The position numbers and the translations under genes are program-made. From positions 1 to 6,244 of the forward strand of contig JARKQG010000083.1 of the NCBI GenBank assembly GCA_029974035.1: a DNA stretch of 6,244 nt, read 5' to 3'. The DNA comes from Eubacteriales bacterium. GTDB taxonomy: Bacteria; Bacillota_A; Clostridia; Christensenellales; Aristaeellaceae. Of this stretch, positions 1 through 6,230 are shown piece after piece. The notes under the pieces are model-generated. The model saw only the letters and a program-made list of their open reading frames with translations, was not told the DNA's origin and did no database searches. Position 1 is the stretch's first letter, and each line of letters begins with the position of its first letter.

Positions 1-1
1 C

Positions 2-391
2 GTGTACGTGGCGCAGGTCGCCATGGGCGCGGACATGAACCAGCTGATCAAGGCCATGCACGAGGCCGAGGCCTACAAGGGCCCGTCCCTCATCATCGCC
101 TACGCGCCCTGCATCAACCACGGCATCAAGATGAACAACGCCCAGGCCGAGATCAAGAAGGCCGTCGCTTCCGGCTACTGGCCGATGTACCGCTTCAACC
201 CCGAAGCCACGCCGAAGCTGACGAACGACTCCAAGGCCCCCGCCCCCAGCTATCAGGACTTCATCAAGGGAGAGAACCGCTACGCGTCGCTGATGCGCCA
301 GTTCCCCGAAGCCGCCACGAAGCTCTTCGCGGAAGCCGAGCAGGACGCCGCCGAGCGCCTCGAAAACTACAAGAAGCTGGCCGCCGAATAA
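2..391 (+). CDS. nifJ: Pyruvate:ferredoxin (flavodoxin) oxidoreductase, C-terminal fragment (5' end outside window)
   Basis: The last ~129 residues of a pyruvate:ferredoxin (flavodoxin) oxidoreductase. The family is a cytoplasmic, thiamine diphosphate- and [4Fe-4S]-dependent enzyme of about 1,170 residues that converts pyruvate plus CoA to acetyl-CoA, CO2 and reduced ferredoxin in anaerobes. The visible part is the end of the TPP-binding domain: the stretch around QVAMGADMNQ, the segment GPSLIIAYAPCINHGI and the tail MYRFNP. The Cys in APCINHG (codon 110-112) matches the family's fourth ligand of the cluster proximal to TPP. The protein ends about 90 residues after this Cys, so it lacks the extra C-terminal oxygen-protecting domain of the Desulfovibrio africanus enzyme. 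The frame is open at the left edge; the GTG at position 2 is an internal Val, not a start. TAA is at 389-391, 15 nt before a terminator, so this is the last gene of its unit. A 2-oxoacid oxidoreductase of different specificity cannot be fully excluded from the tail alone. Confidence 0.9.
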   Translation: MYVAQVAMGADMNQLIKAMHEAEAYKGPSLIIAYAPCINHGIKMNNAQAEIKKAVASGYWPMYRFNPEATPKLTNDSKAPAPSYQDFIKGENRYASLMRQFPEAATKLFAEAEQDAAERLENYKKLAAE

Positions 392-406
392 TCCCGCGCC
401 AGACAC

Positions 407-446
407 GGGGCCGCCGCGCGATACGCGCGGCGGCCCCGCAGTTTTT
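407..446 (+). terminator. Rho-independent terminator of the oxidoreductase gene
   Basis: A perfect 14-bp GC-only stem (407-420 pairs with 424-437) closes a 3-nt ATA loop. Four bases later comes a run of five T (442-446). It starts 15 nt after the oxidoreductase stop codon. The T-run is only on the plus strand; reading the minus strand, the stem is followed by GTGTCTGG with no T-run. The hairpin may therefore block transcripts arriving from the Myb-like gene poorly or not at all. Confidence 0.93.
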
Positions 447-468
447 CGGCCTTGGGCCGGCCCTTCTT

Positions 469-1284
469 CTACCCGGCGCTTGCCATGGACACCAGCGCAA
501 GCTGCTCCTCCAGCGCGCCGATGGAGGCGGCCAGCTCGCCGCAGAAATCCGGCAGCCGCTCGCGGCGTGCGCCGTCCGGCTGGCCCAGGAATTCCTTGAT
601 GGGGCCGATGATCTCCTCCGCGGCGCCGGAAAGCGCCGTGAGCGCCCGCTGCTTGTCGTCCAGCGCCATGCGGTACAGATCCAGCCGGACGCCCAGGCCG
701 GAGCGGTTTTGGGTGGCCTCGCCGGTGGTCAGGTAGCGCGCCAGGGTTTCGCAGGCGCGGACGACCTCCGGGGAACCGGTGCGCTCCGCGCCCTCCACCA
801 GCTGGCGGCAGGCGTCCGTGAGGGTGGTGCGGGGGCGGTGGTTGACCTCCGGCCGCTGCACCTCGATGCCCTCCGCGCGGAGCTTTTCCACAATGCGGCC
901 CACCAGATCGGGGCGCGTTTTGAGCACCGATCGGTACTTATTCTGGTAGCGCAGCATCAGGCTGTGGTCGCCGTTTGACAGCCGCGTCAGACACGAGCGC
1001 ACCGATCGCCCCTGGGCGCGGTCGCGCAGCACCTGCTCCATCAGAAGCGCCACCTCCGGCTCGGTGAAGGGCACAAAGCGCGCGGTGCGCGCGCCGCCGC
1101 CCTCCCGCTTGGCCACCTGTGCGTAATAGTAATTGCGGATGCTGTTGGGACGACGCCCCGTTTCCCGGGCGATGCGCTCGAAAACCGCCTTCAGCGGAAG
1201 GCCCTGCTGCTGCGCCTCGTCGGCCGTTTCCCAAAGCAAACGCGTTTCATCGCCCGACCAACCGGAGCGCCGCGTGTTCGTCAT
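469..1284 (-). CDS. Two-module Myb/SANT-like DNA-binding protein (putative regulator)
   Basis: A 271-residue protein with two helix-turn-helix-like N-terminal modules and a helical C-terminal half. Module 1 (about residues 8-56) begins GWSGDETRLLW and ends in TGRRPNSIRNYYYAQ, typical of the Myb/SANT-like domains (RsfA-like) common in Clostridia. Module 2 (about 72-125) begins PFTEPEVALLMEQV and ends in SLMLRYQNKYRSVLK, which looks like a diverged second repeat. Residues 145-271 are charged and probably mostly alpha-helical. There is no signal peptide or membrane segment, so it is expected to be cytoplasmic and DNA-bound. Start choice: ATG at 1284-1282 has GGAGGG 10 nt upstream. In-frame TTG codons at 1308 and 1302 lie behind AGGAGGGG and would add 8 or 6 residues; these remain possible. 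The stop is at 471-469. The gene is divergent from pyrG and convergent with the oxidoreductase. Target and role are unknown; RsfA of Bacillus is a prespore regulator, but transferring that role would be inference. Confidence 0.8.
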   Translation of the reverse strand: MTNTRRSGWSGDETRLLWETADEAQQQGLPLKAVFERIARETGRRPNSIRNYYYAQVAKREGGGARTARFVPFTEPEVALLMEQVLRDRAQGRSVRSCLTRLSNGDHSLMLRYQNKYRSVLKTRPDLVGRIVEKLRAEGIEVQRPEVNHRPRTTLTDACRQLVEGAERTGSPEVVRACETLARYLTTGEATQNRSGLGVRLDLYRMALDDKQRALTALSGAAEEIIGPIKEFLGQPDGARRERLPDFCGELAASIGALEEQLALVSMASAG

Positions 1285-1389
1285 CTCAGAGATTCCCTCC
1301 AACTCCAATCCCCTCCTGACAGCTTATCGGATTGGTAAAGAGTATGCGCGGCGCGGGGCTGCGATATACTCATGTCCGGATAAAACAGA

Positions 1390-1437
1390 AATTTTGTATG
1401 CAACGCGCCCGGGACGGCGCGCTCCCGGCGCAAAATT
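1390..1437. repeat. Nested inverted repeat upstream of the pyrG promoter
   Basis: The inner arms are GCGCCCGGGA (1405-1414) and TCCCGGCGC (1423-1431), complementary except for one bulged base, with an 8-nt loop. Flanking them, AATTTTG (1390-1396) and CAAAATT (1431-1437) are exact reverse complements. No T-run follows on either strand, so this does not look like a terminator. It ends 24 bp before the -35 box of pyrG, where an operator or activator site could lie. Function is not known. Confidence 0.5.
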
Positions 1438-1461
1438 AAAGTGATGTTCGCCCAAAACCCG

Positions 1462-1490
1462 TTGCAACGAAGTGCGCGGCGGGATATGAT
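1462..1490 (+). promoter_or_regulatory. Sigma-70/SigA-type promoter of the pyrG-guaA operon
   Basis: A -35 box TTGCAA (1462-1467; 4 of 6 match TTGACA) is separated by exactly 17 bp from a -10 box TATGAT (1485-1490; 5 of 6 match TATAAT). The expected start is an A at 1496 or 1498, leaving a 5' leader of only about 22-24 nt before the GTG at 1520. That leaves no room for the longer leader attenuator known for Bacillus pyrG, nor for a riboswitch. The first transcribed bases would be A then U5 (T at 1499-1503). Confidence 0.8.
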
Positions 1491-1505
1491 AGAAGATATT
1501 TTTAC

Positions 1506-1511
1506 GGGGAG
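1506..1511 (+). promoter_or_regulatory. Ribosome binding site that decides the pyrG start
   Basis: GGGGAG at 1506-1511 lies 8 nt upstream of GTG at 1520. It abuts and overlaps the other in-frame GTG at 1511, which therefore cannot use it. This favours 1520 and gives the family-typical N-terminus (M)[10 protein letters not shown]. Confidence 0.75.
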
Positions 1512-1519
1512 TGGCAAAC

Positions 1520-3142
1520 GTGGCGACAAAGTACATTTTTATCACCGGAGGCGTGGTGTCCTCGCTGGGCAAGGGCATCACGGCGGCGTCCCTGGGGCGG
1601 CTGCTGAAGGCGCGGGGGTACTCGGTGGTCATCCAGAAGTTTGACCCCTACCTCAACGTCGACCCCGGCACCATGAACCCCTACCAGCACGGCGAGGTGT
1701 TCGTCACCGAGGACGGCGCGGAGACCGACCTGGACCTGGGCCACTACGAGCGGTTTGTGGACGAAAATCTGACCCGCTTCAGCTCGGTCACCTCCGGACA
1801 GGTTTACTTCTCGGTGCTGCGCAAGGAGCGCGACGGCGGCTACAACGGCGGCACCGTACAGGTCATCCCCCACATCACCAACGAAATCAAGGACAAGATC
1901 CACCGGGTCGCCGAGGACAAGGACGTGGTCATCACCGAAATCGGCGGCACCGTGGGCGACATCGAAGGACAGCCGTTTCTGGAGGCCATCCGCCAGTTTC
2001 AGTGGGAGGTCGAACCGGAGGACAGGCTGTTCATCCACGTCACGCTGATCCCCTACCTCCGCACCAGCCAGGAGCTCAAAACCAAGCCCACCCAGCACTC
2101 CGTCAAGCAGCTGCAGAGCCAGGGCATCCAGCCGGGCATGCTGGTGCTGCGCAGCGACTACCCGGTGCCCGCCGACATGCGCGCCAAGCTCGCCCTCTTT
2201 TGCAACCTGCCGGCCAAGTACATCATCCAGAACTTGGACGCGGAGTCCCTCTACCAGGTGCCGCTGATGCTGGAGCGCGAGCAGTTTGCCGACAAGGTGT
2301 GCGAGGCGCTGCACATGGACATCCGCAAGCCCCAGCTGGATGACTGGATCGAGCTGGTGGAGCGCTTCCAGAAGCCCGAGCGGCAGGTGACCATCGCCCT
2401 GGTGGGCAAGTACATCCAGCTGCACGACGCCTACCTTTCCGTGGTGGAGGCGCTGGCCCACGGCGGCATCGCCAACCGCGCCCGGGTCAAGATCAAGTGG
2501 GTGCTGGCCGACGCGCTGACCGGGCCCGAGGTGGACCTGGACGAGGCGCTGGAGGGCGCCGACGGCATCCTGGTGCCCGGCGGCTTCGGCACCCGCGGCA
2601 TCGAGGGCAAGATGGCCGCCGCCCGCTACGCCCGGGAGCACAAAATTCCCTACCTGGGGCTGTGCCTGGGCATGCAGATCGAGGTGATCGAGCTGGCCCG
2701 GAACGTGGCCGGCCTGGCGGGGGCCAATTCCTCCGAGTTTGACAAGGAAACCCCCTACCCGGTGATCGACATCATGGCGGAGCAGCAGGGGCTGGAGCAG
2801 ACCGGCGGCACCATGCGGCTGGGCCGCTACGACTGTGCGCTGACCGAGGGCTCCCTGGCCCGCGAGCTCTACGGCCGCGACATGGCCGTGGAGCGCCACC
2901 GTCACCGCTACGAGTTCAACAACCGGTACCTGCCGGAGCTCACCGCCGCGGGCCTGCGCGTGGCGGGCATCAACCCGGAGCGCAACCTGGTAGAGGCCGT
3001 CGAGCTGGCGGATCACCCCTTCTTCATCGGCGTACAGTTCCATCCGGAGCTGAAATCCCGGCCCAACCGTCCACACCCGCTGTTTGCCGGGCTGGTGAAG
3101 GCCTCGCTGGACCATTCTTCCCGGAAGAAGGAGGCGCTGTAA
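1520..3142 (+). CDS. pyrG: CTP synthase (glutamine hydrolysing)
   Basis: Catalyses ATP-dependent amination of UTP to CTP using glutamine-derived ammonia, the last step of de novo pyrimidine nucleotide synthesis; a cytosolic homotetramer in this family. The 540-residue length is normal. The synthetase domain (about 1-268) opens with [16 protein letters not shown], containing the ATP P-loop (S14-G19), then [21 protein letters not shown] and the [12 protein letters not shown] nucleotide/Mg motif. The glutamine amidotransferase class I domain (about 290-535) has GGFGTRG for the oxyanion region, the nucleophile C382 in GLCLGMQ, and H508/E510 in QFHPEL, so the triad is intact. The start is GTG at 1520, chosen from the ribosome binding site and family N-terminus; a GTG at 1511 would add three residues. 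The gene is driven by the promoter at 1462-1490. Its TAA overlaps the guaA ATG by one base, so it is the first gene of a two-gene operon. Assignment is secure. Confidence 0.98.
   Translation: MATKYIFITGGVVSSLGKGITAASLGRLLKARGYSVVIQKFDPYLNVDPGTMNPYQHGEVFVTEDGAETDLDLGHYERFVDENLTRFSSVTSGQVYFSVLRKERDGGYNGGTVQVIPHITNEIKDKIHRVAEDKDVVITEIGGTVGDIEGQPFLEAIRQFQWEVEPEDRLFIHVTLIPYLRTSQELKTKPTQHSVKQLQSQGIQPGMLVLRSDYPVPADMRAKLALFCNLPAKYIIQNLDAESLYQVPLMLEREQFADKVCEALHMDIRKPQLDDWIELVERFQKPERQVTIALVGKYIQLHDAYLSVVEALAHGGIANRARVKIKWVLADALTGPEVDLDEALEGADGILVPGGFGTRGIEGKMAAARYAREHKIPYLGLCLGMQIEVIELARNVAGLAGANSSEFDKETPYPVIDIMAEQQGLEQTGGTMRLGRYDCALTEGSLARELYGRDMAVERHRHRYEFNNRYLPELTAAGLRVAGINPERNLVEAVELADHPFFIGVQFHPELKSRPNRPHPLFAGLVKASLDHSSRKKEAL
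3127..3134 (+). promoter_or_regulatory. Ribosome binding site of guaA inside the end of pyrG
   Basis: GAAGGAGG (3127-3134) lies 7 nt before the guaA ATG at 3142, within the last codons of pyrG. With the TAATG overlap at 3140-3144 it supports coupled or re-initiating translation of guaA and fixes the guaA start. Confidence 0.85.
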
Positions 3143-4677
3143 TGCGGGAAAAGATCATCGTGCTGGACTTTGGCGGCCAGTACAACCAGCTGATCGCCCG
3201 GCGCGTGCGCGAAATGGGCGTCTACTGCGAAATCCACCCCTTCAGCGCGCCCCTTGAGAAATGGGCGGGCGAGGGCCTGAAGGGCGTGATTCTGACCGGC
3301 GGCCCCAACAGCGTCTATGCGGAGGACGCGCCCCGGCTGGGCCGGGAGCTCCTGGACCTGGGCGTGCCGGTGCTGGGCATCTGCTACGGCATGCAGGTGA
3401 TCAATTACCTGTGCGGCGGCCGCGTGACCCACGCCTCCGTCAGCGAATACGGCCACACGGAGCTCTCGGTGCTGGGCGGCCGGCTCTTTGCCGGCGTCAG
3501 CCCGGAGACGACGGTGTTCATGAACCATACGGACTTCGTATCCGAAGCGCCGGAGGGCTTTACCGTGGAGGCCGCCACCGCCCACTGCCCCGTGGCTGCG
3601 TTTTCAAACGCCGGCCTCAGGCTCTACGCCGTGCAGTTCCATCCGGAGGTCAACCACACGCCGGAGGGCCGCACCATGCTGAAAAACTTTGTGATGGACA
3701 TCTGCGGCTGCGCGGGCGATTACCGGGCCGAGGACCAGATTGAGGAGATGCTCCAGCGCATTCGCGCCCAGGTGGGCGGCGGCAAGGTGGTGGCGGGGCT
3801 CTCCGGCGGCGTGGATTCGTCGGTGGCCTGCGTGCTGGCCGATCAGGCGCTGAAAAAGGGCCAGCTCACCTGCGTGTTCGTGGACCACGGCCTTCTGCGC
3901 AAGGACGAGGCCCGGCAGGTGATTCAGACCTACCGCGACAACCTGGGCCTCGACGTGGTGCACGTGGACGCCTCCGAGCGCTTTTTGGCGGCCCTCAGGG
4001 GCGTGACCGACCCGGAGCAGAAGCGCAAGATCATCGGCACGCTGTTCGTCCGCGTGTTTGAGGAGGAAGCCAAAAAGACCGGCGCGAAGTTCCTGCTGCA
4101 GGGCACCATCTATCCCGACCGCATCGAGAGCGGCATGGGCGGCTCGGCCACCATCAAGAGCCACCACAACGTGGGCGGCCTGCCCAAGGACTCCCTCTTC
4201 GGCCGGGACGCCATCGTGGAGCCGCTGGACGCGCTGTTCAAGGACGAGGTGCGCGCCGTGGGCACGCGGCTGGGCATCCCCCGCGAAATGGTGTGGCGCC
4301 AGCCCTTCCCCGGCCCGGGCCTGGCGGTGCGGGTGATCGGCGAGATCACCCGGGAGAAGCTGGACACGCTGCGCGAGTGCGATGCCATCTTCCTCGAGGA
4401 GCTGAAAAACGCCGGGCTTTCGGACCGCATCTGGCAATCCTTTGCGGTGTGGACGGGGGTCAGCACCGTGGGCGTCATGGGCGACGGCCGCACCTATGCG
4501 GGCTGCGTGGCCCTCCGGGCCGTGGTGAGCGACGACGCGATGACCGTCGAGGCCGCGGAGATCCCCTTCCCACTGCTCCGGAAGATCACCCTGCGCATCA
4601 TCGGCGAGGTGCCGGGCGTCAACCGCGTCGTGTACGACGTCACCTCAAAGCCCCCGGGAACCATTGAGTGGGAGTAA
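3142..4677 (+). CDS. guaA: GMP synthase (glutamine hydrolysing)
   Basis: Converts XMP to GMP with ATP and glutamine, the last step of de novo guanine nucleotide synthesis; a cytosolic dimer in the family. The 511-residue length fits the full two-domain bacterial enzyme. The glutamine amidotransferase domain (about 1-185) starts IIVLDFGGQYNQLIARRVRE, with nucleophile C81 in GICYGMQ and H167/E169 in QFHPEVNHT. The ATP pyrophosphatase domain (about 195-385) has the PP-loop SGGVDSS at 221-227. The C-terminal dimerisation domain includes PFPGPGLAVRVIGE and ends KPPGTIEWE, the usual terminus. All key residues are present. The start ATG overlaps the pyrG stop by one base (TAATG) and has a strong ribosome binding site. 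A terminator follows 10 nt after the stop. Many Clostridia control guaA with a guanine riboswitch; none is possible here because guaA has no leader of its own. Its 3' end is a recognised target for genomic-island integrases, and an integrase gene does lie directly behind it. Confidence 0.98.
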   Translation: MREKIIVLDFGGQYNQLIARRVREMGVYCEIHPFSAPLEKWAGEGLKGVILTGGPNSVYAEDAPRLGRELLDLGVPVLGICYGMQVINYLCGGRVTHASVSEYGHTELSVLGGRLFAGVSPETTVFMNHTDFVSEAPEGFTVEAATAHCPVAAFSNAGLRLYAVQFHPEVNHTPEGRTMLKNFVMDICGCAGDYRAEDQIEEMLQRIRAQVGGGKVVAGLSGGVDSSVACVLADQALKKGQLTCVFVDHGLLRKDEARQVIQTYRDNLGLDVVHVDASERFLAALRGVTDPEQKRKIIGTLFVRVFEEEAKKTGAKFLLQGTIYPDRIESGMGGSATIKSHHNVGGLPKDSLFGRDAIVEPLDALFKDEVRAVGTRLGIPREMVWRQPFPGPGLAVRVIGEITREKLDTLRECDAIFLEELKNAGLSDRIWQSFAVWTGVSTVGVMGDGRTYAGCVALRAVVSDDAMTVEAAEIPFPLLRKITLRIIGEVPGVNRVVYDVTSKPPGTIEWE

Positions 4678-4686
4678 CTGCCAAAC

Positions 4687-4729
4687 GGCCGGGAACTTAG
4701 CAATTACGCGGGTTCCCGGCCTTCTTTTT
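4687..4729 (+). terminator. Rho-independent terminator of the pyrG-guaA operon
   Basis: The arms GGCCGGGAAC (4687-4696) and GTTCCCGGCC (4712-4721) are exact complements, extendable inward by two G-T pairs. They are followed by TTCTTTTT (4722-4729), a five-T run after one interruption. The hairpin begins 10 nt after the guaA TAA. On the minus strand the same hairpin is followed by GTTTGG, so it would be a weak terminator for the integrase transcript. Confidence 0.92.
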
Positions 4730-4735
4730 GCCTCT

Positions 4736-4755
4736 AGCGTACTAGAAGCGTACTA
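4736..4755. repeat. Tandem 9-bp direct repeat at the integrase end, possible recombination site
   Basis: AGCGTACTA occurs at 4736-4744 and again at 4747-4755, an 11-bp period with a 2-bp GA gap. The second copy contains the integrase stop codon (CTA on the plus strand at 4753-4755). The pair lies 6 bp beyond the guaA terminator T-run, exactly where composition changes from GC-rich chromosome to A+T-richer DNA. Such repeats beside an integrase gene can be integrase-binding or core att sequence; that role is inferred, and the repeat could be incidental. Confidence 0.5.
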
Positions 4756-5916
4756 TTTTTCATTTTTCTCCCCTTTTTCGGCCGTTTCAAGCGTCTCAAG
4801 GAGGTCCTCAAGGTTGGATTTCTGCTCTGGCCTCACCTCGAGAGCTTCACCCGCCGCATGCCTCTCAAGGTCGTCAGCGAGGGCATCCATCTTCCCGGGA
4901 TACAGGTGGGAGTACGTCTCCATCGCCACCTTCACGGAGTCACCGAGGCGCTCAGCCACGGCGACGATCGAATAGCCCAGTTCGATCATCAGGGCGGCGT
5001 GGGAGTGCCTGAGGTCATGGACACGAATGCGCTTGACGCCGGCGAGCTTCGCTATCCGATCTATCTCCCTATTGACCGCGCCATGCGTGAAGTAGAAGAT
5101 CCTGTCTTCCGGGCCGATCTCGTACAAGGCCTCGATATACTCCAGAACAGCCTCATAGAGGAATTTCGGCATTCGGGTGTCCCGGATGCTGTTTTCTGTT
5201 TTAGGTGGCCCCTCAAGATCCTCGCCGCGCTTGCGATGGTGTGTCTTTTCAACATGTAGAGAGTGATCCGGGAGAACGTCCTGAGGATTGAGGGCCAGCG
5301 CCTCGCCGATGCGGAGGCCGGTCCAATACAGGATCAGGATGGCGATTCTGAAGGCGGGCTTCGTCACATAAGCAATCGCCTTTTTGAATTCGGCCAACGT
5401 CCAGAACTTCATCTTGCCGGCGCTCTTCTTGCCCATAGAGCCCGACGCCTTACATGGGTTGGCGCGCAGGTTGTAAAACTGCACGGCAAAATTGAAGATG
5501 GCTGAGAGGCGGCTATGGATTGTGCGCAGGTAGGTATCCGAATACTTCTTTCCGTTCCTGGGATTGATCTTCGACTTGAGTTCATTCTGCCAATTGCGAA
5601 TAGTAACCGCATCGATATTGTCCATTCGAAGTTCGCCAAGGTAAGGAAGCAACCACTTGTCGATAATCGAATCTTGCGTCTCTTTGGTGCCGTCCCTGAC
5701 CTGATGCTCCGCGTCTGCGCGATAAAGCCCAATGAATGATGAGAACTTCATCTCACAGCTTCGTTCATGTTGAAGCTTGAACTCACGCTCGAAGGTTTCA
5801 GCATCGCGCTTTAATTTGAAACCTTCCTTCTTCTTTTTCCGATTTTTCCCCGTCCAGTCTTTATAATAGAACGAGGCATACCAAGTTTTGCGGTCTTCAT
5901 CTTTATATACAGGCAT
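4753..5916 (-). CDS. Tyrosine site-specific integrase (phage/ICE type)
   Basis: Catalyses DNA strand exchange between attachment sites to insert or excise a mobile element. The 387-residue length is typical of lambda/Tn916-type integrases. Residues 1-50 (MPVYKDEDRKTWYASFYYKD...) are an arm-DNA-binding N-domain, about 60-155 the SAM-like core-binding domain, and about 170-345 the catalytic domain. Catalytic residues: R202 (TGLRIGEA), probable K239 (PPKTENSIR), H300 and R303 (HDLRH), and nucleophile Y335 (METYSHLYP). The usual His/Trp before the nucleophile is Asp326 (ERLGDS instead of ERLGHS). The tail after 345 is charged and acidic. Start: ATG at 5916-5914 begins the family-typical MPVYKD; the frame is open to 6003 but that extension runs into the upstream gene and looks unlike protein. 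The ribosome binding site is weak: GGA lies 3 nt upstream, and GAGGAG 17 nt away is too far. Its A+T content is clearly higher than in guaA, consistent with horizontal transfer. The element type (prophage or ICE) is undetermined. Confidence 0.93.
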   Translation of the reverse strand: MPVYKDEDRKTWYASFYYKDWTGKNRKKKKEGFKLKRDAETFEREFKLQHERSCEMKFSSFIGLYRADAEHQVRDGTKETQDSIIDKWLLPYLGELRMDNIDAVTIRNWQNELKSKINPRNGKKYSDTYLRTIHSRLSAIFNFAVQFYNLRANPCKASGSMGKKSAGKMKFWTLAEFKKAIAYVTKPAFRIAILILYWTGLRIGEALALNPQDVLPDHSLHVEKTHHRKRGEDLEGPPKTENSIRDTRMPKFLYEAVLEYIEALYEIGPEDRIFYFTHGAVNREIDRIAKLAGVKRIRVHDLRHSHAALMIELGYSIVAVAERLGDSVKVAMETYSHLYPGKMDALADDLERHAAGEALEVRPEQKSNLEDLLETLETAEKGEKNEK

Positions 5917-5930
5917 GTTTCCACATCCGT

Positions 5931-6230
5931 CTACTCCTCTTCTTCTGGTGAGCAAAAGCCGATGCGCCTCAAGGGTCGATCCGGCTCTTTCTTCACTGAG
6001 CAAAGCAGGAAGTTCAATTGGCTCATGTGCTGGATGAGCTGCGCTTCAGAATCTCCATAAAACCCATAAAAATACAACAAATTCGGATTTTGAAAGCCGA
6101 TCTCCGTCACACGAAGAAGAACAGACTGGCCGAATGAGGCAAGCATGACCCCAACTTCGTGTTCATCGTCGAGATCGTCCTGGAATACTTTGATCTGCTC
6201 GCTAATTCTCTCGTAGACCGTATCAGCCAT
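5931..6230 (-). CDS. Small protein of unknown function upstream of the integrase (possibly DUF6173-like)
   Basis: A 99-residue acidic, soluble protein with no signal peptide or membrane segment. Recognisable blocks are YERISEQIKVFQDDLD, EHEVGVMLASFGQS, an aromatic patch LLYFYGFYGD, LIQHMSQLNFLL and RRIGF, ending in EEEE. From memory this pattern resembles the DUF6173 family of small proteins in Bacillota and their mobile elements; I could not verify this, and no function is known to me. The stop (5933-5931) lies 14 nt before the integrase ATG, so the two are probably co-transcribed as element cargo or control genes. The ATG at 6230 has only a weak AAGAG-type ribosome binding site, and the frame stays open to the window edge (…R-D-Y-D before the Met). 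The true start may therefore be outside and the gene partial. Composition matches the integrase rather than guaA. Confidence 0.7.
   Translation of the reverse strand: MADTVYERISEQIKVFQDDLDDEHEVGVMLASFGQSVLLRVTEIGFQNPNLLYFYGFYGDSEAQLIQHMSQLNFLLCSVKKEPDRPLRRIGFCSPEEEE

Larger units (their letters stand above)
1285..1519. other. Divergent intergenic region between the Myb-like gene and pyrG
   Basis: This gap holds the pyrG promoter and both ribosome binding sites, plus two imperfect hairpins. One is GAGTAT at 1340-1345 paired with ATACTC at 1366-1371. The other, described separately, is at 1390-1437. I see no riboswitch fold, tRNA or convincing small ORF. For the Myb-like gene no good minus-strand promoter stands out. 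The best candidate is a TATATC box (complement of 1363-1368) with a poor -35, TTTCTG, 17 bp upstream, and it lies inside the first hairpin. Short open frames crossing this region have no coding character and overlap the promoter. Confidence 0.6.

Noticed and set aside
447..459. CGGCC-TTG-GGCCG hairpin as a terminator for the Myb-like gene.
   Set aside because: The stem is only 5 bp and on the minus strand it is followed by A residues, not T.
1365..1370. TATACT as a second plus-strand -10 box upstream of pyrG.
   Set aside because: No acceptable -35 lies 16-18 bp upstream (GTATGC at 17 bp), and the 1462-1490 promoter is far better.
1324..1383. TTATCGGA (1324-1331) and TCCGGATAA (1375-1383) as an inverted repeat.
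   Set aside because: The arms differ by one base and are 43 bp apart, and they overlap the better-paired 1340-1371 hairpin; chance is likely.
1511..1519. GTG at 1511 as the pyrG start.
   Set aside because: The ribosome binding site GGGGAG overlaps it, and the resulting N-terminus has three residues not typical of the family.
1502..3115. A 537-codon open frame on the minus strand covering almost all of pyrG.
   Set aside because: It is an antisense shadow of a GC-rich gene. Its product is rich in H, Q, V, L, A, G and D with no family features, whereas pyrG on the plus strand is complete with all its catalytic motifs.
3604..4437. A 277-codon minus-strand open frame inside guaA.
   Set aside because: It has the same shadow composition and overlaps the fully intact guaA.
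5917..6003. A 29-residue N-terminal extension of the integrase, or a fusion with the upstream small gene.
   Set aside because: The extension lies in a different frame over the end of the small gene and is Arg-rich without integrase character. The family-typical N-terminus MPVYKD starts at 5916.
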